Below, piece after piece: positions 25,681-33,288 of a DNA stretch of 50,443 bases. The notes under the pieces were generated by a model. That model saw only the letters and a program-made list of their open reading frames with translations, had not been told where the DNA came from and made no database searches. A program made the position numbers and the translations under genes. The stretch is from Hymenobacter sp. HSC-4F20 (lineage in GTDB: Bacteria; Bacteroidota; Bacteroidia; Cytophagales; Hymenobacteraceae). Numbering within the stretch: the first letter of the stretch is position 1; every line of letters starts with the position of its first letter. The stretch lies in NCBI RefSeq assembly GCF_019599275.1, contig NZ_JAHZTD010000009.1, forward strand, positions 1-50,443, read 5' to 3'.

Positions 25681-26449
25681 TGTCGGGCATCATGATGTTG
25701 GAACCAGGCATATCATTGCCATTGGTGGTGTGATCTACCTTAACTGGGGCAAAAGCCCCTAATACTTTGAGCATGGTGGTGGTAGCATCCTTGGCGTCGT
25801 GCAGTTCCACCGACATACCGTACCGAGTAGGCGTAATCTTCTTGATCATGCCACCGGCTTTTGCCTCCAACACTTTCACGAGGCTCAAGCGAACTTCCTC
25901 CTTTGGAACTGTTTCGCCATTCACCCAGCGCTTGGCTTTCGGGTTGCGGGCTAACTCCATTTCCATCCGCAGCAGTTCAATCTTTTTCATTTGCCGGACA
26001 GACTGGGCCCGCTTCCGGTACTTGGTCTGAGCCTTGCCCGAGAGTAGAGCTTCCGTGGCGATAGCAACCTCTTGCTCAAATTCCATCTGGTCCTTGAACT
26101 CGGCTACGATATCCTTCAAGGGCTTGTGAATGCGCGGGGTGTACTCTACTACCACCTTCTCCATCACATCCTCGATAGACGCCCGGCCCCACTGGCTCAT
26201 GCGCACCGTAGCTTCCTCCTGGCTCATACCCAGCTCAATAGCGCGGGCTTTGATAGCGGCCAGGATCCGGTCATCCTTTAGCAGGTCGCGGGCCGTCTGC
26301 TTGGCGCGGGACTCGCTGTATTTAGCTGTGCGGGCGGCCTGTGCTCCTTTCCAGTGTTGGGCATAATCATCCACGAACCGCTTTTGTTGGTCGGTCAGGG
26401 GCCGGGTGTCGGCCGGTAGCTCAGGCTGGGAGGGCTGTTCGGTAGCCAT
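25667..26449 (-). CDS. Terminase small subunit-like DNA-binding protein, copy A
   Basis: A 260-aa protein. Residues about 17-75 match the helix-turn-helix entry of the Terminase_2 small-subunit family: LTDQQKRFVDDYAQHWKGAQAA, then SESRAKQTARDLLKDDRILAAIKAR. It also has GMSQEEATVRMSQWGRASIEDV and a C-terminal KVDHTTNG. A small terminase recognises the packaging site and feeds DNA to the large subunit. No large subunit is in the window. The related gene next door (26500-27177) shares the same order of motifs, so the two are paralogs. A DNA-binding role is well supported; packaging is inferred. Confidence 0.7.
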   Translation of the reverse strand: MATEQPSQPELPADTRPLTDQQKRFVDDYAQHWKGAQAARTAKYSESRAKQTARDLLKDDRILAAIKARAIELGMSQEEATVRMSQWGRASIEDVMEKVVVEYTPRIHKPLKDIVAEFKDQMEFEQEVAIATEALLSGKAQTKYRKRAQSVRQMKKIELLRMEMELARNPKAKRWVNGETVPKEEVRLSLVKVLEAKAGGMIKKITPTRYGMSVELHDAKDATTTMLKVLGAFAPVKVDHTTNGNDMPGSNIMMPDNGRD

Positions 26450-26499
26450 CGGAAATAGAGGGTGAATATTGGTAAGCTGGTAGGCGGAAAAAGCCGCTG

Positions 26500-27177
26500 C
26501 TAGGCGGCAGCGGCTGCAGGAGCAGTGGTTTCCGGAGTGTCGGGACTACTCTCCGACGGCAAGGTCTGCACGGCCGCATTCACGGCCATCACGAAGCGGG
26601 CTACATCCTGATCCGCAATTCCCAACTGCTGCGCGACGCGCCCAAGGTCCAGGATGGTGTTGATGCTTTGCCCATTGGTAGTATAATCAACCTTTTGGGC
26701 AGGGTATTCCCCGAGCAACCGCAGGATATAATCAATGGCCGTCATAGCGCAGTGCAGCTCTATCCCGGTTTCGACTACCTCTACCGGCCCATCAGCCGTT
26801 TGCATCGTGTAGCGCTGTTGCGTCACGGACTTAATCAGGTGCAGGTTTTCCTGGGCTTCCTCAGTAGTCAGGTTGATGCGAACCTGCTCGCCGGTGGGTG
26901 TGGTAACCACCTCCAGAAATGACTGCATGCTACTACGGCCGATCTGAGTCAGGCGCATCAGTGCTTCGGGTCGGGTGATGCTGGCCAGGCGGGTGCGTTG
27001 CTCTACAGCTGCGATGATGGCAGGATCCTTCAGGAACTCCTTGGCTATTTCAGCTGACCGCCGCGGGCTATACCCGGCCTTCTCGACCGAGGCTACTGCT
27101 TGGCCGCTTTCGGCGAAGAGATCAACAAAGCGCTTTTTGCGACGAGACAAGGGAGCACCAGAAGCTGAAGATGACAT
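26500..27177 (-). CDS. Terminase small subunit-like DNA-binding protein, copy B
   Basis: A 225-aa protein with the same layout as its neighbour: SRRKKRFVDLFAESGQAVASV, GYSPRRSAEIAKEFLKDPAIIAAVEQR, then ITRPEALMRLTQIGRSSM, and later KVDYTTNGQS. Its C-terminus is a Pro/Ala/Ser tail (TPETTAPAAAAA). It is the first gene after a 450-bp non-coding stretch and 50 bp ahead of copy A. Tandem divergent copies are unusual; one may recognise a different site, or they may form a mixed ring. Confidence 0.68.
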   Translation of the reverse strand: MSSSASGAPLSRRKKRFVDLFAESGQAVASVEKAGYSPRRSAEIAKEFLKDPAIIAAVEQRTRLASITRPEALMRLTQIGRSSMQSFLEVVTTPTGEQVRINLTTEEAQENLHLIKSVTQQRYTMQTADGPVEVVETGIELHCAMTAIDYILRLLGEYPAQKVDYTTNGQSINTILDLGRVAQQLGIADQDVARFVMAVNAAVQTLPSESSPDTPETTAPAAAAA

Positions 27178-27630
27178 ACCGAGATGAATAAGTATTCGAG
27201 GTAGGGTTAATTGTCGAGATTTACGGCATAATGATACGATATATCGGTGTAATTGCTAAGAAATGGCCTGAAATTGGTCACGTGCCCTCCTACACCCACC
27301 AGCGTTGCCTTGAACTTGGTGCGGGGTTTATCGAAAAAAGGTGTGTACCTGCTGAATTGGCAAACAGGTAACGAAAAGTAACGGTGGCCTCAGTGGCTTT
27401 GGGGCGAATTGGAAGAGTGTGCGAGCGAGATAGTGAGGGTGTTGGGCAGGGTCCGAAATCCGGACTTTGGTTGAAACCGCCCCAGTGCGTCGACGTCATT
27501 CTGCTGAAATATGCATCCTACATGCAGTGGAGCAGGTTTTCAGCGCGGCGACTATATTCACCGCAGTGATACAAGGAATCTCTATGAGAAACGGCCGAGG
27601 TGGCATGCGGCAATCCCTGCCTGGCTCCGT
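27178..27630. other. Non-coding stretch upstream of the terminase-like genes
   Basis: About 450 bases without a credible gene. It contains the half-dyad CGAGATTTACG (27215-27225), an AT-rich ATGATACGATATATCGGTG stretch and a dyad TACCTG ... CAGGTA (27346-27370). Phage packaging sites (cos or pac) are commonly adjacent to the small terminase gene, so this is where one would look, but no diagnostic sequence identifies one. Confidence 0.4.
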
Positions 27631-28032
27631 TCAGGCACCGGTGGCGAGCGTTACCTTGTAGTCCAGCATCCACGTAAGTAGGGACTGGAGGTGATAATAG
27701 GAGTTTTTTTGGGTTGGGTCCAGGGTTTGATACAACTGCAGGGCCTCTGCTCCTAGGAGCAGTACGCTATTGAAGGCCTCGACGAGTCGGGCGTTAGCTA
27801 AGTCCTCGTTTATCTCGCTCTCTATCTGGTCGGCCAAGGATAGCGGCACAAACTCTCCCCCTGGCTCCACCCGATATACCGGAAGATCTTCTCCCAAGCG
27901 GGCCCCCATGATCCGACGGAAAGACATGTCGGTTTGGATAGCAACCACCTGGCTAGATAGCTCAAAGTCGGCTGGGCCACTGGTTCCGATGTATTCTCCC
28001 CGGCCGTCGTAACCAGCGAAACAGCTGGCCAA
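27631..28032 (-). CDS. Phage-block protein with no ATG start (possible 3' half of a split gene)
   Basis: The frame is open from the codon after the stop of the preceding gene (28104) down to 27631, 157 residues. It contains no ATG or GTG before residue TTG at 28032, used here provisionally (133 aa). The part upstream of that TTG is also protein-like (WKPTYKEDLDSIRPYSLHEE). It shares its frame with the preceding gene, separated by a single TAA at 28105-28107. It may therefore be the second half of a 292-codon gene broken by one nonsense codon, or translated by readthrough or from a CTG or TTG. Family unknown; C-terminus YYHLQSLLTWMLDYKVTLATGA. Confidence 0.5.
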   Translation of the reverse strand: MASCFAGYDGRGEYIGTSGPADFELSSQVVAIQTDMSFRRIMGARLGEDLPVYRVEPGGEFVPLSLADQIESEINEDLANARLVEAFNSVLLLGAEALQLYQTLDPTQKNSYYHLQSLLTWMLDYKVTLATGA

Positions 28033-28104
28033 CTCCTCGTGCAGGGAGTAGGGCCGAATACTATCCAGGTCCTCTTTATAGGTCGGCTTCCAGTTGGTTG
28101 TGTC

Positions 28105-28509
28105 TTACCTGTCTCCTATGCCATTCCACTCCCAATTATCATCTTCCCCATCGCCATACTGCTCCAGGGTCTTGATTCGATTCTCAATAGCGAATCGCTG
28201 CAGGTCACCTTCATAGGTGGTGAAGAAGCTATGCAGCGTGCCAACGGCTTGCACAACGCTTTGGTGCAGCCCATGCAGCGCATTACGCAGTACGGCCAGC
28301 TCGTAATATCGCAAGGAGCGTTCGACAATAGCGGAAGGGGTATCCAGATCCTCCGCCTCCAACTCTTGCTTCATTTCCTGCTGATACTCCCGCATGGTTT
28401 CGCGGGGCACCGTCACGATTTCATAAGTAGAAAGACCGCGAGTGTAGGCGTTGAACAATTGCGCCAAATTATCTTCTGCCTGTATAGGTTCCAGGATACG
28501 GTAGTGCAT
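28105..28509 (-). CDS. Phage-block protein (134 aa), possible 5' half of a split gene
   Basis: A helical protein starting MHYRILEPIQAEDNLAQLF and ending DDNWEWNGIGDR, followed by TAA. The next codon (GAC) continues an open frame of 157 residues. No family is recognised. It lies between DnaB and the terminase-like genes on the same strand. If the TAA is natural this may be a readthrough pair; if it is a mutation, the original was one protein of about 290 residues. Confidence 0.6.
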   Translation of the reverse strand: MHYRILEPIQAEDNLAQLFNAYTRGLSTYEIVTVPRETMREYQQEMKQELEAEDLDTPSAIVERSLRYYELAVLRNALHGLHQSVVQAVGTLHSFFTTYEGDLQRFAIENRIKTLEQYGDGEDDNWEWNGIGDR

Positions 28510-28551
28510 GGCTATGAGGAAATAAGAATGAAGAAGGTAGCGCAGCTGGGG

Positions 28552-28914
28552 CTAGGCCCCGGCGCGGGAAATAGGTGCAGTGAATTGGGTAGGAATAGAC
28601 TGCCCATTAGCCAGGGCGCGCGCCGTAACAATCAAGGGATGATCAGCCCCGATCTCGTCACCGAATTCATTAATTGCTGATGTCAGTTCCTTTTCCAGTT
28701 CCTGGACGCGCTCGTAAGCAGCCTGCGATAACTCCGTGAACACGGCCACCGCAGGCCCAGGCTGTAGGGCTATTTTCACGGTTCGCTTGGCAGAGCCCGC
28801 CGTTACTTCAATCATGCCATCGAGCGAGATATACTGCAATACATCGTATTCCTGCTTGGCTTCGATCAGCACATTCTGCAGGCGGGTCAGGTAATCCAGA
28901 TTGGTAGTGGCCAT
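28552..28914 (-). CDS. Phage-block hypothetical protein (120 aa)
   Basis: The start at 28914 (MATTNLDYLTRLQNVLIEAKQEYD) gives a compact protein; in-frame ATGs at 28950 and 28959 would add 12-15 residues. It has a beta-rich centre (IEVTAGSAKRTVKIALQPG) and a coiled helix (QAAYERVQELEKELTSAINEF). No family recognised. It lies just downstream of dnaB, so it may be an early gene accessory to replication. Confidence 0.6.
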   Translation of the reverse strand: MATTNLDYLTRLQNVLIEAKQEYDVLQYISLDGMIEVTAGSAKRTVKIALQPGPAVAVFTELSQAAYERVQELEKELTSAINEFGDEIGADHPLIVTARALANGQSIPTQFTAPISRAGA

Positions 28915-28967
28915 GGAGGTGGAATTGATGTCGTGAATGAATAAATGCATCGGGGGCATCAGGTGGG

Positions 28968-30401
28968 CTAGAACGGGTCTTGCTCATCATCCTGATTACT
29001 GCCGGCGCTTTGCTCCAACGTGTTGAACGTCATCGCCAGGGGAGAGTCCCCCAGGTCTTTGTACTGGCCATATGTGAGGTTTGAATACAGAATTACCTCT
29101 TCCAGTGGGCCGTTTCGATGCTTGCCGAAGATGATCTTGGTAGTGTCCTTCGTCGGATTCCCCAGAGCATCTTCCGTGATTTTGTAGTACTCGGGGCGAT
29201 GCGGAAATACAACCACATCCGCATCCTGCTCAATGGCTCCGGACTCGCGCAGGTCTGACAGCTGCGGCTCCTTCTCACCGTCCCGTTTCGTCACCTCCCG
29301 GCTCAGCTGCGAGAGGGCCAGCACCGGGACGTTGAGTTCTTTGGCAACTTCCTTCAGGGTGCGGGAAATGCTGGCTATTTCCTGCTCACGCGAGCCACGG
29401 TCCTCACCTCGCATCAGCTGGAGGTAATCAACAACGATCCAACGTATACCGGCTTCCGCCTTCAGCTTAGTGGCCTTCGCCCGAAACTCGCTGATCGAAA
29501 GGCCTGGGGTCTGGTCAATGAGCATGGGCAGGGGCCGCAAGGATTCCGCTTTGGCCCGAATAGAGCGGGCTTCGTCAACACCGCCGTGAAAGTTGCCCCG
29601 CGTCAGGCGATTCGTCGAGTAGCCGGCCACCGTGCCAATCATCTTGGTGATCAGCTGGGTGTCGCTCATTTCCAGCGAGAAAAACACGCCGGGAAAGCCC
29701 TGTTCTGCTGCATGGCGCACCATGTACAGAGCCCAGGTAGTCTTGCCCATCGACGGCCGCGCGGCAATAATGATCAGATCCGGCGACTGCCACCCCCCGG
29801 TAATGCGGTCCAGTGTGCGCAGGCCACTTGGTATGCCTGTTATCCCCCCAGGTTGCTGGGCTGCCAGCTCTATTTTGTCCAGTGTGGCATCCAGTAGCTC
29901 GTGTACATACATCGGCCGCTTGATCTGCAACACATCGTGCAGCCCATTCATGTCAGAATAGGAGTCACTGATCAGGGCGTGAGCATCATACACTGGGTCA
30001 TATGCTTTAGCCAGAATACGCCTGGCCACGTCGGCCATCGTGCGTTTAGTGTATAACTCCAGCAGAAAGGCACAATGAGTATGCAGGTGGGCAGCCGAGT
30101 TAATCTGCAGGGTTAGGTTTGCTACGTAGTGCGCGCCCCCTACCTTATCCAGTTTGCCATCTACCCGCAGCTGGTGGGCAACGGTGGCTATATCCACTGC
30201 CCTCCCCAGGTTGTAGAGCTTGACAATAGCCTGGTATATATATTGGTGCTTGTCCTCGTAAAATACCTCGTGATTGTTTCGCAGCAGGCTCATGCCCGTC
30301 TGCAAACCTGCTTTTTCAAGCAGCATGGCGCCCAGCGTGGCGATTTCCAACTTTATATCACTGGGCGGGGGCAGGGTTTCGGTACGTTGGGGCGTTTTCA
30401 T
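28968..30401 (-). CDS. dnaB: Replicative DNA helicase, DnaB family
   Basis: A 477-aa hexameric 5'-3' helicase. The N-terminal DnaB domain (about 15-115) begins LEIATLGAMLLEK. The RecA-type C-terminal domain begins TGIPSGLRTLDRITGGWQ, followed by Walker A ARPSMGKTTWAL near 213-224. A SLEMSDTQLITKMIG helix follows, Walker B is WIVVDYLQLMRG, and then come ALSQLSREVTKR and SDLRESGAIEQDADVVVFPHR. All motifs of an active helicase are intact. Its ATG overlaps the stop of the upstream initiator gene (ATGA), so the two are translationally coupled, the same O-P/DnaB logic as lambdoid and P22-like replication modules. Confidence 0.96.
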   Translation of the reverse strand: MKTPQRTETLPPPSDIKLEIATLGAMLLEKAGLQTGMSLLRNNHEVFYEDKHQYIYQAIVKLYNLGRAVDIATVAHQLRVDGKLDKVGGAHYVANLTLQINSAAHLHTHCAFLLELYTKRTMADVARRILAKAYDPVYDAHALISDSYSDMNGLHDVLQIKRPMYVHELLDATLDKIELAAQQPGGITGIPSGLRTLDRITGGWQSPDLIIIAARPSMGKTTWALYMVRHAAEQGFPGVFFSLEMSDTQLITKMIGTVAGYSTNRLTRGNFHGGVDEARSIRAKAESLRPLPMLIDQTPGLSISEFRAKATKLKAEAGIRWIVVDYLQLMRGEDRGSREQEIASISRTLKEVAKELNVPVLALSQLSREVTKRDGEKEPQLSDLRESGAIEQDADVVVFPHRPEYYKITEDALGNPTKDTTKIIFGKHRNGPLEEVILYSNLTYGQYKDLGDSPLAMTFNTLEQSAGSNQDDEQDPF

Positions 30402-31435
30402 TCGATGTCTTTGGTTTCCATTTCCAGAATTTTATCGGCCATGCTATCCGACGTCCGAGCAGGGGTGACAGGCGCAGTTGTTTTCCCCTTTGGTTGAGGA
30501 TTGCCTTGCCGGTTCCGGCACCACGTGTTGGCCGTTTTCCAGGCATTGCGGTTTTTCTTCAGCAGGGGCTCCCAGTTGTCCATCGCTGAAAAGACCTCCT
30601 GGAGTAAGGCCACTCCCCACTTACTGCGTAGATCAGCAAGTTTTTCGGCCGTTAACGGTACCTTCATTTTCAGAACCTGCGGGGCATGCTCTTTGGCCCA
30701 CGTCTGCCACTTGGCAAAACGGTCCTGGGTCAACTTCCCACTATCCGAAGAAGATGAGCCATTACCCGTCGGCGAAGCCGCGGTATGGATAGGTTCTTCA
30801 CTGATATTTCCCTTGGTATTTAAACTGTTATTTATGTCCGCAGATTTTGCGGGAGCTTCCCGCAGATTTTGCGGTAGGTCAACCGCAGATTTTGCGGGAG
30901 CCTTCCGCAGATTTTGCGGGAGCTTATCACTACCTACCGCAGATTCTGCGGGAGCTATAGCCGAACTGGGTTCGGCATCTGCTACTGATTCTGAATCTAC
31001 CGCAGATTCTGCGGTAGCTAATGACTCCCCCTCGTGAGCGTCACTGCCTCCCCTACCTACCGCAAATTCTGCGGTAGGTAGGGAGCGACGTGGATCAAAG
31101 GCCAGCGGTTCTTTTGAGGTAGGCGGCCCAAACACGAGACCAGGTACTTTGGGTGTAACAATACGCCGGCACCAAGCGGGCCTTTTCTGATCCAGGTCCC
31201 GGATAATAAGCCCTGCCTTATGCAGCTGGGTCATGGCATCCTCCACCGTGCGCTTTTTCATCACACAACGCTTCGCGAAATGATCATCCATGGCAAAGAC
31301 ACAGTGATGCGGCCGGTGCAAGTCGATGATTTCCGATAAAACCAGCCGGGCCGACCATGTAATCAGGTCGATGGGCAAGGCCAGCACTTCGGGCGGGATG
31401 ATTAGAGCACGGTTGGAGGTCTCGGTAGTGGACAT
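30398..31435 (-). CDS. Phage-type replication initiator with origin inside the gene
   Basis: A 345-aa protein. Residues about 25-80 look like a winged helix (ITWSARLVLSEIIDLHR, then CVMKKRTVEDAMTQLHKAGLIIRDL). A low-complexity linker (about 115-205) follows, and then a C-terminal domain (FAKWQTWAKEHAPQVLKMKVPLTAEKLADLRSKWG, WEPLLKKNRNAWKTANTWCRNRQ) resembling helicase-loading regions of phage replisome organisers. The linker is encoded by seven palindromic iterons, so the protein carries repeats AESAV, AKSAV and PQNLR read from the same DNA motif in different frames. Architecture and gene order with dnaB mirror lambda O, whose origin also lies in the middle of its own gene. Sequence homology to O itself was not established. 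Confidence 0.75.
   Translation of the reverse strand: MSTTETSNRALIIPPEVLALPIDLITWSARLVLSEIIDLHRPHHCVFAMDDHFAKRCVMKKRTVEDAMTQLHKAGLIIRDLDQKRPAWCRRIVTPKVPGLVFGPPTSKEPLAFDPRRSLPTAEFAVGRGGSDAHEGESLATAESAVDSESVADAEPSSAIAPAESAVGSDKLPQNLRKAPAKSAVDLPQNLREAPAKSADINNSLNTKGNISEEPIHTAASPTGNGSSSSDSGKLTQDRFAKWQTWAKEHAPQVLKMKVPLTAEKLADLRSKWGVALLQEVFSAMDNWEPLLKKNRNAWKTANTWCRNRQGNPQPKGKTTAPVTPARTSDSMADKILEMETKDIE
30797..31074. repeat. Embedded iteron array with adjacent AT-rich tract: candidate phage-type origin
   Basis: Seven copies of the dyad CCGCA-GATTT-TGCGG (variants GATTC and AATTC) start at 30838, 30860, 30883, 30905, 30937, 31000 and 31060. The first four are spaced 22-23 bp, about two helical turns. 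Directly beside copy 1 lies an AT-rich tract (about 30797-30837, with TGATATTTC and TATTTAAACTGTTATTTATG) suited to strand opening. The whole array sits inside the initiator gene. Iterons plus AT tract within the initiator gene is the lambda origin layout. Confidence 0.8.
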
Positions 31436-31659
31436 GAGGCGGGCAATAGGTGCGCGGCTGACGAGGAGCCAGCCGCGAGACCAAGGGTAGGAGAGACGTC
31501 AATCCTGTTGCCGCAGGAAATTGAACTATAGAAAGGAGGGCGGCGGAACTGGTTTCCTACTTAACTGGTAAACCTCAGAGGTGGAGTGATAACCATGGCA
31601 GCGAGCAAGAATAGACAAGGAGCCGTACAGTGGCGACTTCAAAAGGCAAGCACCATAGG

Positions 31660-32646
31660 CTAGGACGCTCTATAATCAGTCATCAATTGCTGCAGCGGAT
31701 CTATAGACTTATCGTGCGCGGGCAAGAGCAGGAGGATGCGATAAATTCTCGAAATGGTTCTGTAGATAGCCTCTGAATCTGCGCCGTCTGTATAAGCCAC
31801 AAACAGATTCTGAGTCAAATGCTTCAACTCAGGAATATCTACTAACGTCGAAACCGGGCCTTGTCCACTGGCCATGAGTTCAGGCAAGTTGTCTTTCACA
31901 GTCGCTAACTGGAGCAGCACGAGATTAATAAACCGTTTAGGGTCTTTCGCATCCAACAGCATCTCATAGAGGTGGCGAGCTGCTTCCATCATCTGGTATT
32001 TGCCCTGACCAGCGCGACCTTTCAGGAAGCACTCTAAATGCTGGGCAATCGTTGCTTGGTCATCAGCCTCCGTCGTGCCAGGTTTGCGCATGGCCCGGCG
32101 CATCTCCTGTTGCATCTTCTCCCCGTCTACCAAGGCCCGGTCAATCAGTGTGTACAAGTCAAGCCAGGCTTGCACACCTTCTTCGGATTCGACGTCAATC
32201 CGCTCCAGATGATTCCAGGATATGTAATCGCTGGAAATAGAACTTAAGTAAGACTGAGCCCGGCCCCGTCCGAAATAAGTCTGAGTAAATAATTCAGGAT
32301 AAGCATGGATTCGGTCAGCGATCCGATTCTTAAGCTGCTTTATGCGGTTCGCTTCTGCTTGCCGAATAGCGCGAATCAGAACTTCTTGTAATTGAAGTCC
32401 GGCTTCCTGAGTGAAGCCAGGCCTGGCGAGTAGCTTGGAGACCTTAGCCGTTTCCACACAGTCCAATGGGGAGTTATTGGCCATGTAAAGCAAAGAGTCT
32501 TTCAACCAGCTTTGTAGAGGTTGCGGTTCGTCTGCGGACCTAGTATCAGGTAAGCCAGGTATACTGATAAAATCAGGATCCAGCGCCTTTGTAGATGTAC
32601 TGGTAGTACTCTGTGCAGTGATTACATTGATCTGGCGAGTTTTCAT
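31660..32646 (-). CDS. Hypothetical protein of the early phage block (328 aa)
   Basis: A soluble, helix-rich protein with a disordered Thr/Ser-rich start (TAQSTTSTSTKALD) and a folded part from about residue 45 (QPLQSWLKDSLLYMANNSPLDCVETAKVS). No signal peptide or known motif is seen. It lies upstream of the initiator, separated by a 224-bp gap that contains a GC-rich 8-bp-arm hairpin (31453-31477). Presumably an early gene of the phage module; function unknown. Confidence 0.65.
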   Translation of the reverse strand: MKTRQINVITAQSTTSTSTKALDPDFISIPGLPDTRSADEPQPLQSWLKDSLLYMANNSPLDCVETAKVSKLLARPGFTQEAGLQLQEVLIRAIRQAEANRIKQLKNRIADRIHAYPELFTQTYFGRGRAQSYLSSISSDYISWNHLERIDVESEEGVQAWLDLYTLIDRALVDGEKMQQEMRRAMRKPGTTEADDQATIAQHLECFLKGRAGQGKYQMMEAARHLYEMLLDAKDPKRFINLVLLQLATVKDNLPELMASGQGPVSTLVDIPELKHLTQNLFVAYTDGADSEAIYRTISRIYRILLLLPAHDKSIDPLQQLMTDYRAS

Positions 32647-32687
32647 TTTCTTTGTGGTGAGCTAGCTGCTCATGAAGAATTGAAATG

Positions 32688-32719
32688 CGGGCATCCGGCC
32701 AGGGATGCCCGTTTTTTTT
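32688..32719 (+). terminator. Intrinsic terminator oriented to the plus strand
   Basis: CGGGCATCC (32688-32696) pairs with GGATGCCCG (32703-32711) and is followed by eight Ts. The perfect U-tract is on the plus strand, although both neighbouring genes run on the minus strand. It may act weakly in reverse for the gene ending at 32726, or may end an unseen plus-strand transcript. Confidence 0.75.
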
Positions 32720-32725
32720 GCTCTG

Positions 32726-33256
32726 CTAGGGGCGAATAGTAGAGGTCGTTACATAGCGTGTCTGATTGACAGCTGGGTAGTACACCAGCTCACCGACGCT
32801 ATGCTCCTGTATGGCTACTTCGCAGAGGGTAGTAGGGGTAGCCGGTGTGAAAAAGCACTCTTCTACCAGAGTCCCTTCTTCTTCTTCCAGAGCCGAGCGA
32901 AAGGAAGAGTTGGTGGAGCCGGGGAGGTAGAGGGAGATACCGGTGCTCGTGCGAGCCCAGCCGATGATTGGCGCGGGCGTAACCTGCACCGGCACCGCAG
33001 TAGAGCTATTGGTGACGGTGTACACGGCGAGTTGGTCACCAGGACGAACCGACGAAAGCGAAACCTTCTTGCCCTCCGGGGTTACCACATGATACTGAAG
33101 GGGAGCTTGGGGCCGCTTAGCTCGCTTCGCACGAGGTGCGCGCTTTGATTTGGCAGGGGCATCAGCCTTGACTGCTTTGGCTTTCGTAGCCGAAACGCTA
33201 GCAGTGGCAACAGGAGCTACTACAGTAGCAGCGGTGATTTTGCGAGAAGCTTTCAT
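32726..33256 (-). CDS. Lys/Ala-rich histone-tail-like protein with a small beta domain
   Basis: A 176-aa protein. The first 52 residues are Ala, Lys, Arg and Pro rich (KAVKADAPAKSKRAPRAKRAKR), resembling bacterial histone H1-like or nucleoid-associated tails. The remaining part is strand-rich (YHVVTPEGKKVSLSSVRPGD, GISLYLPGSTNSSFRSALEEEEG). Non-specific DNA binding is plausible for the tail. No family assigned to the C-terminal part. It belongs to the early minus-strand operon, 32 bp after the Rha-like gene. Confidence 0.6.
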   Translation of the reverse strand: MKASRKITAATVVAPVATASVSATKAKAVKADAPAKSKRAPRAKRAKRPQAPLQYHVVTPEGKKVSLSSVRPGDQLAVYTVTNSSTAVPVQVTPAPIIGWARTSTGISLYLPGSTNSSFRSALEEEEGTLVEECFFTPATPTTLCEVAIQEHSVGELVYYPAVNQTRYVTTSTIRP

Positions 33257-33288
33257 AGAATGAGGAATTGAAAAAGAGTGAAGGTTGA

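Noticed and set aside
30838..31074. CRISPR array
   Set aside because: The units are short 15-bp palindromes with spacers of 7-8 bp for the first four copies, lie inside a coding gene, and no cas genes are present; they are origin iterons.
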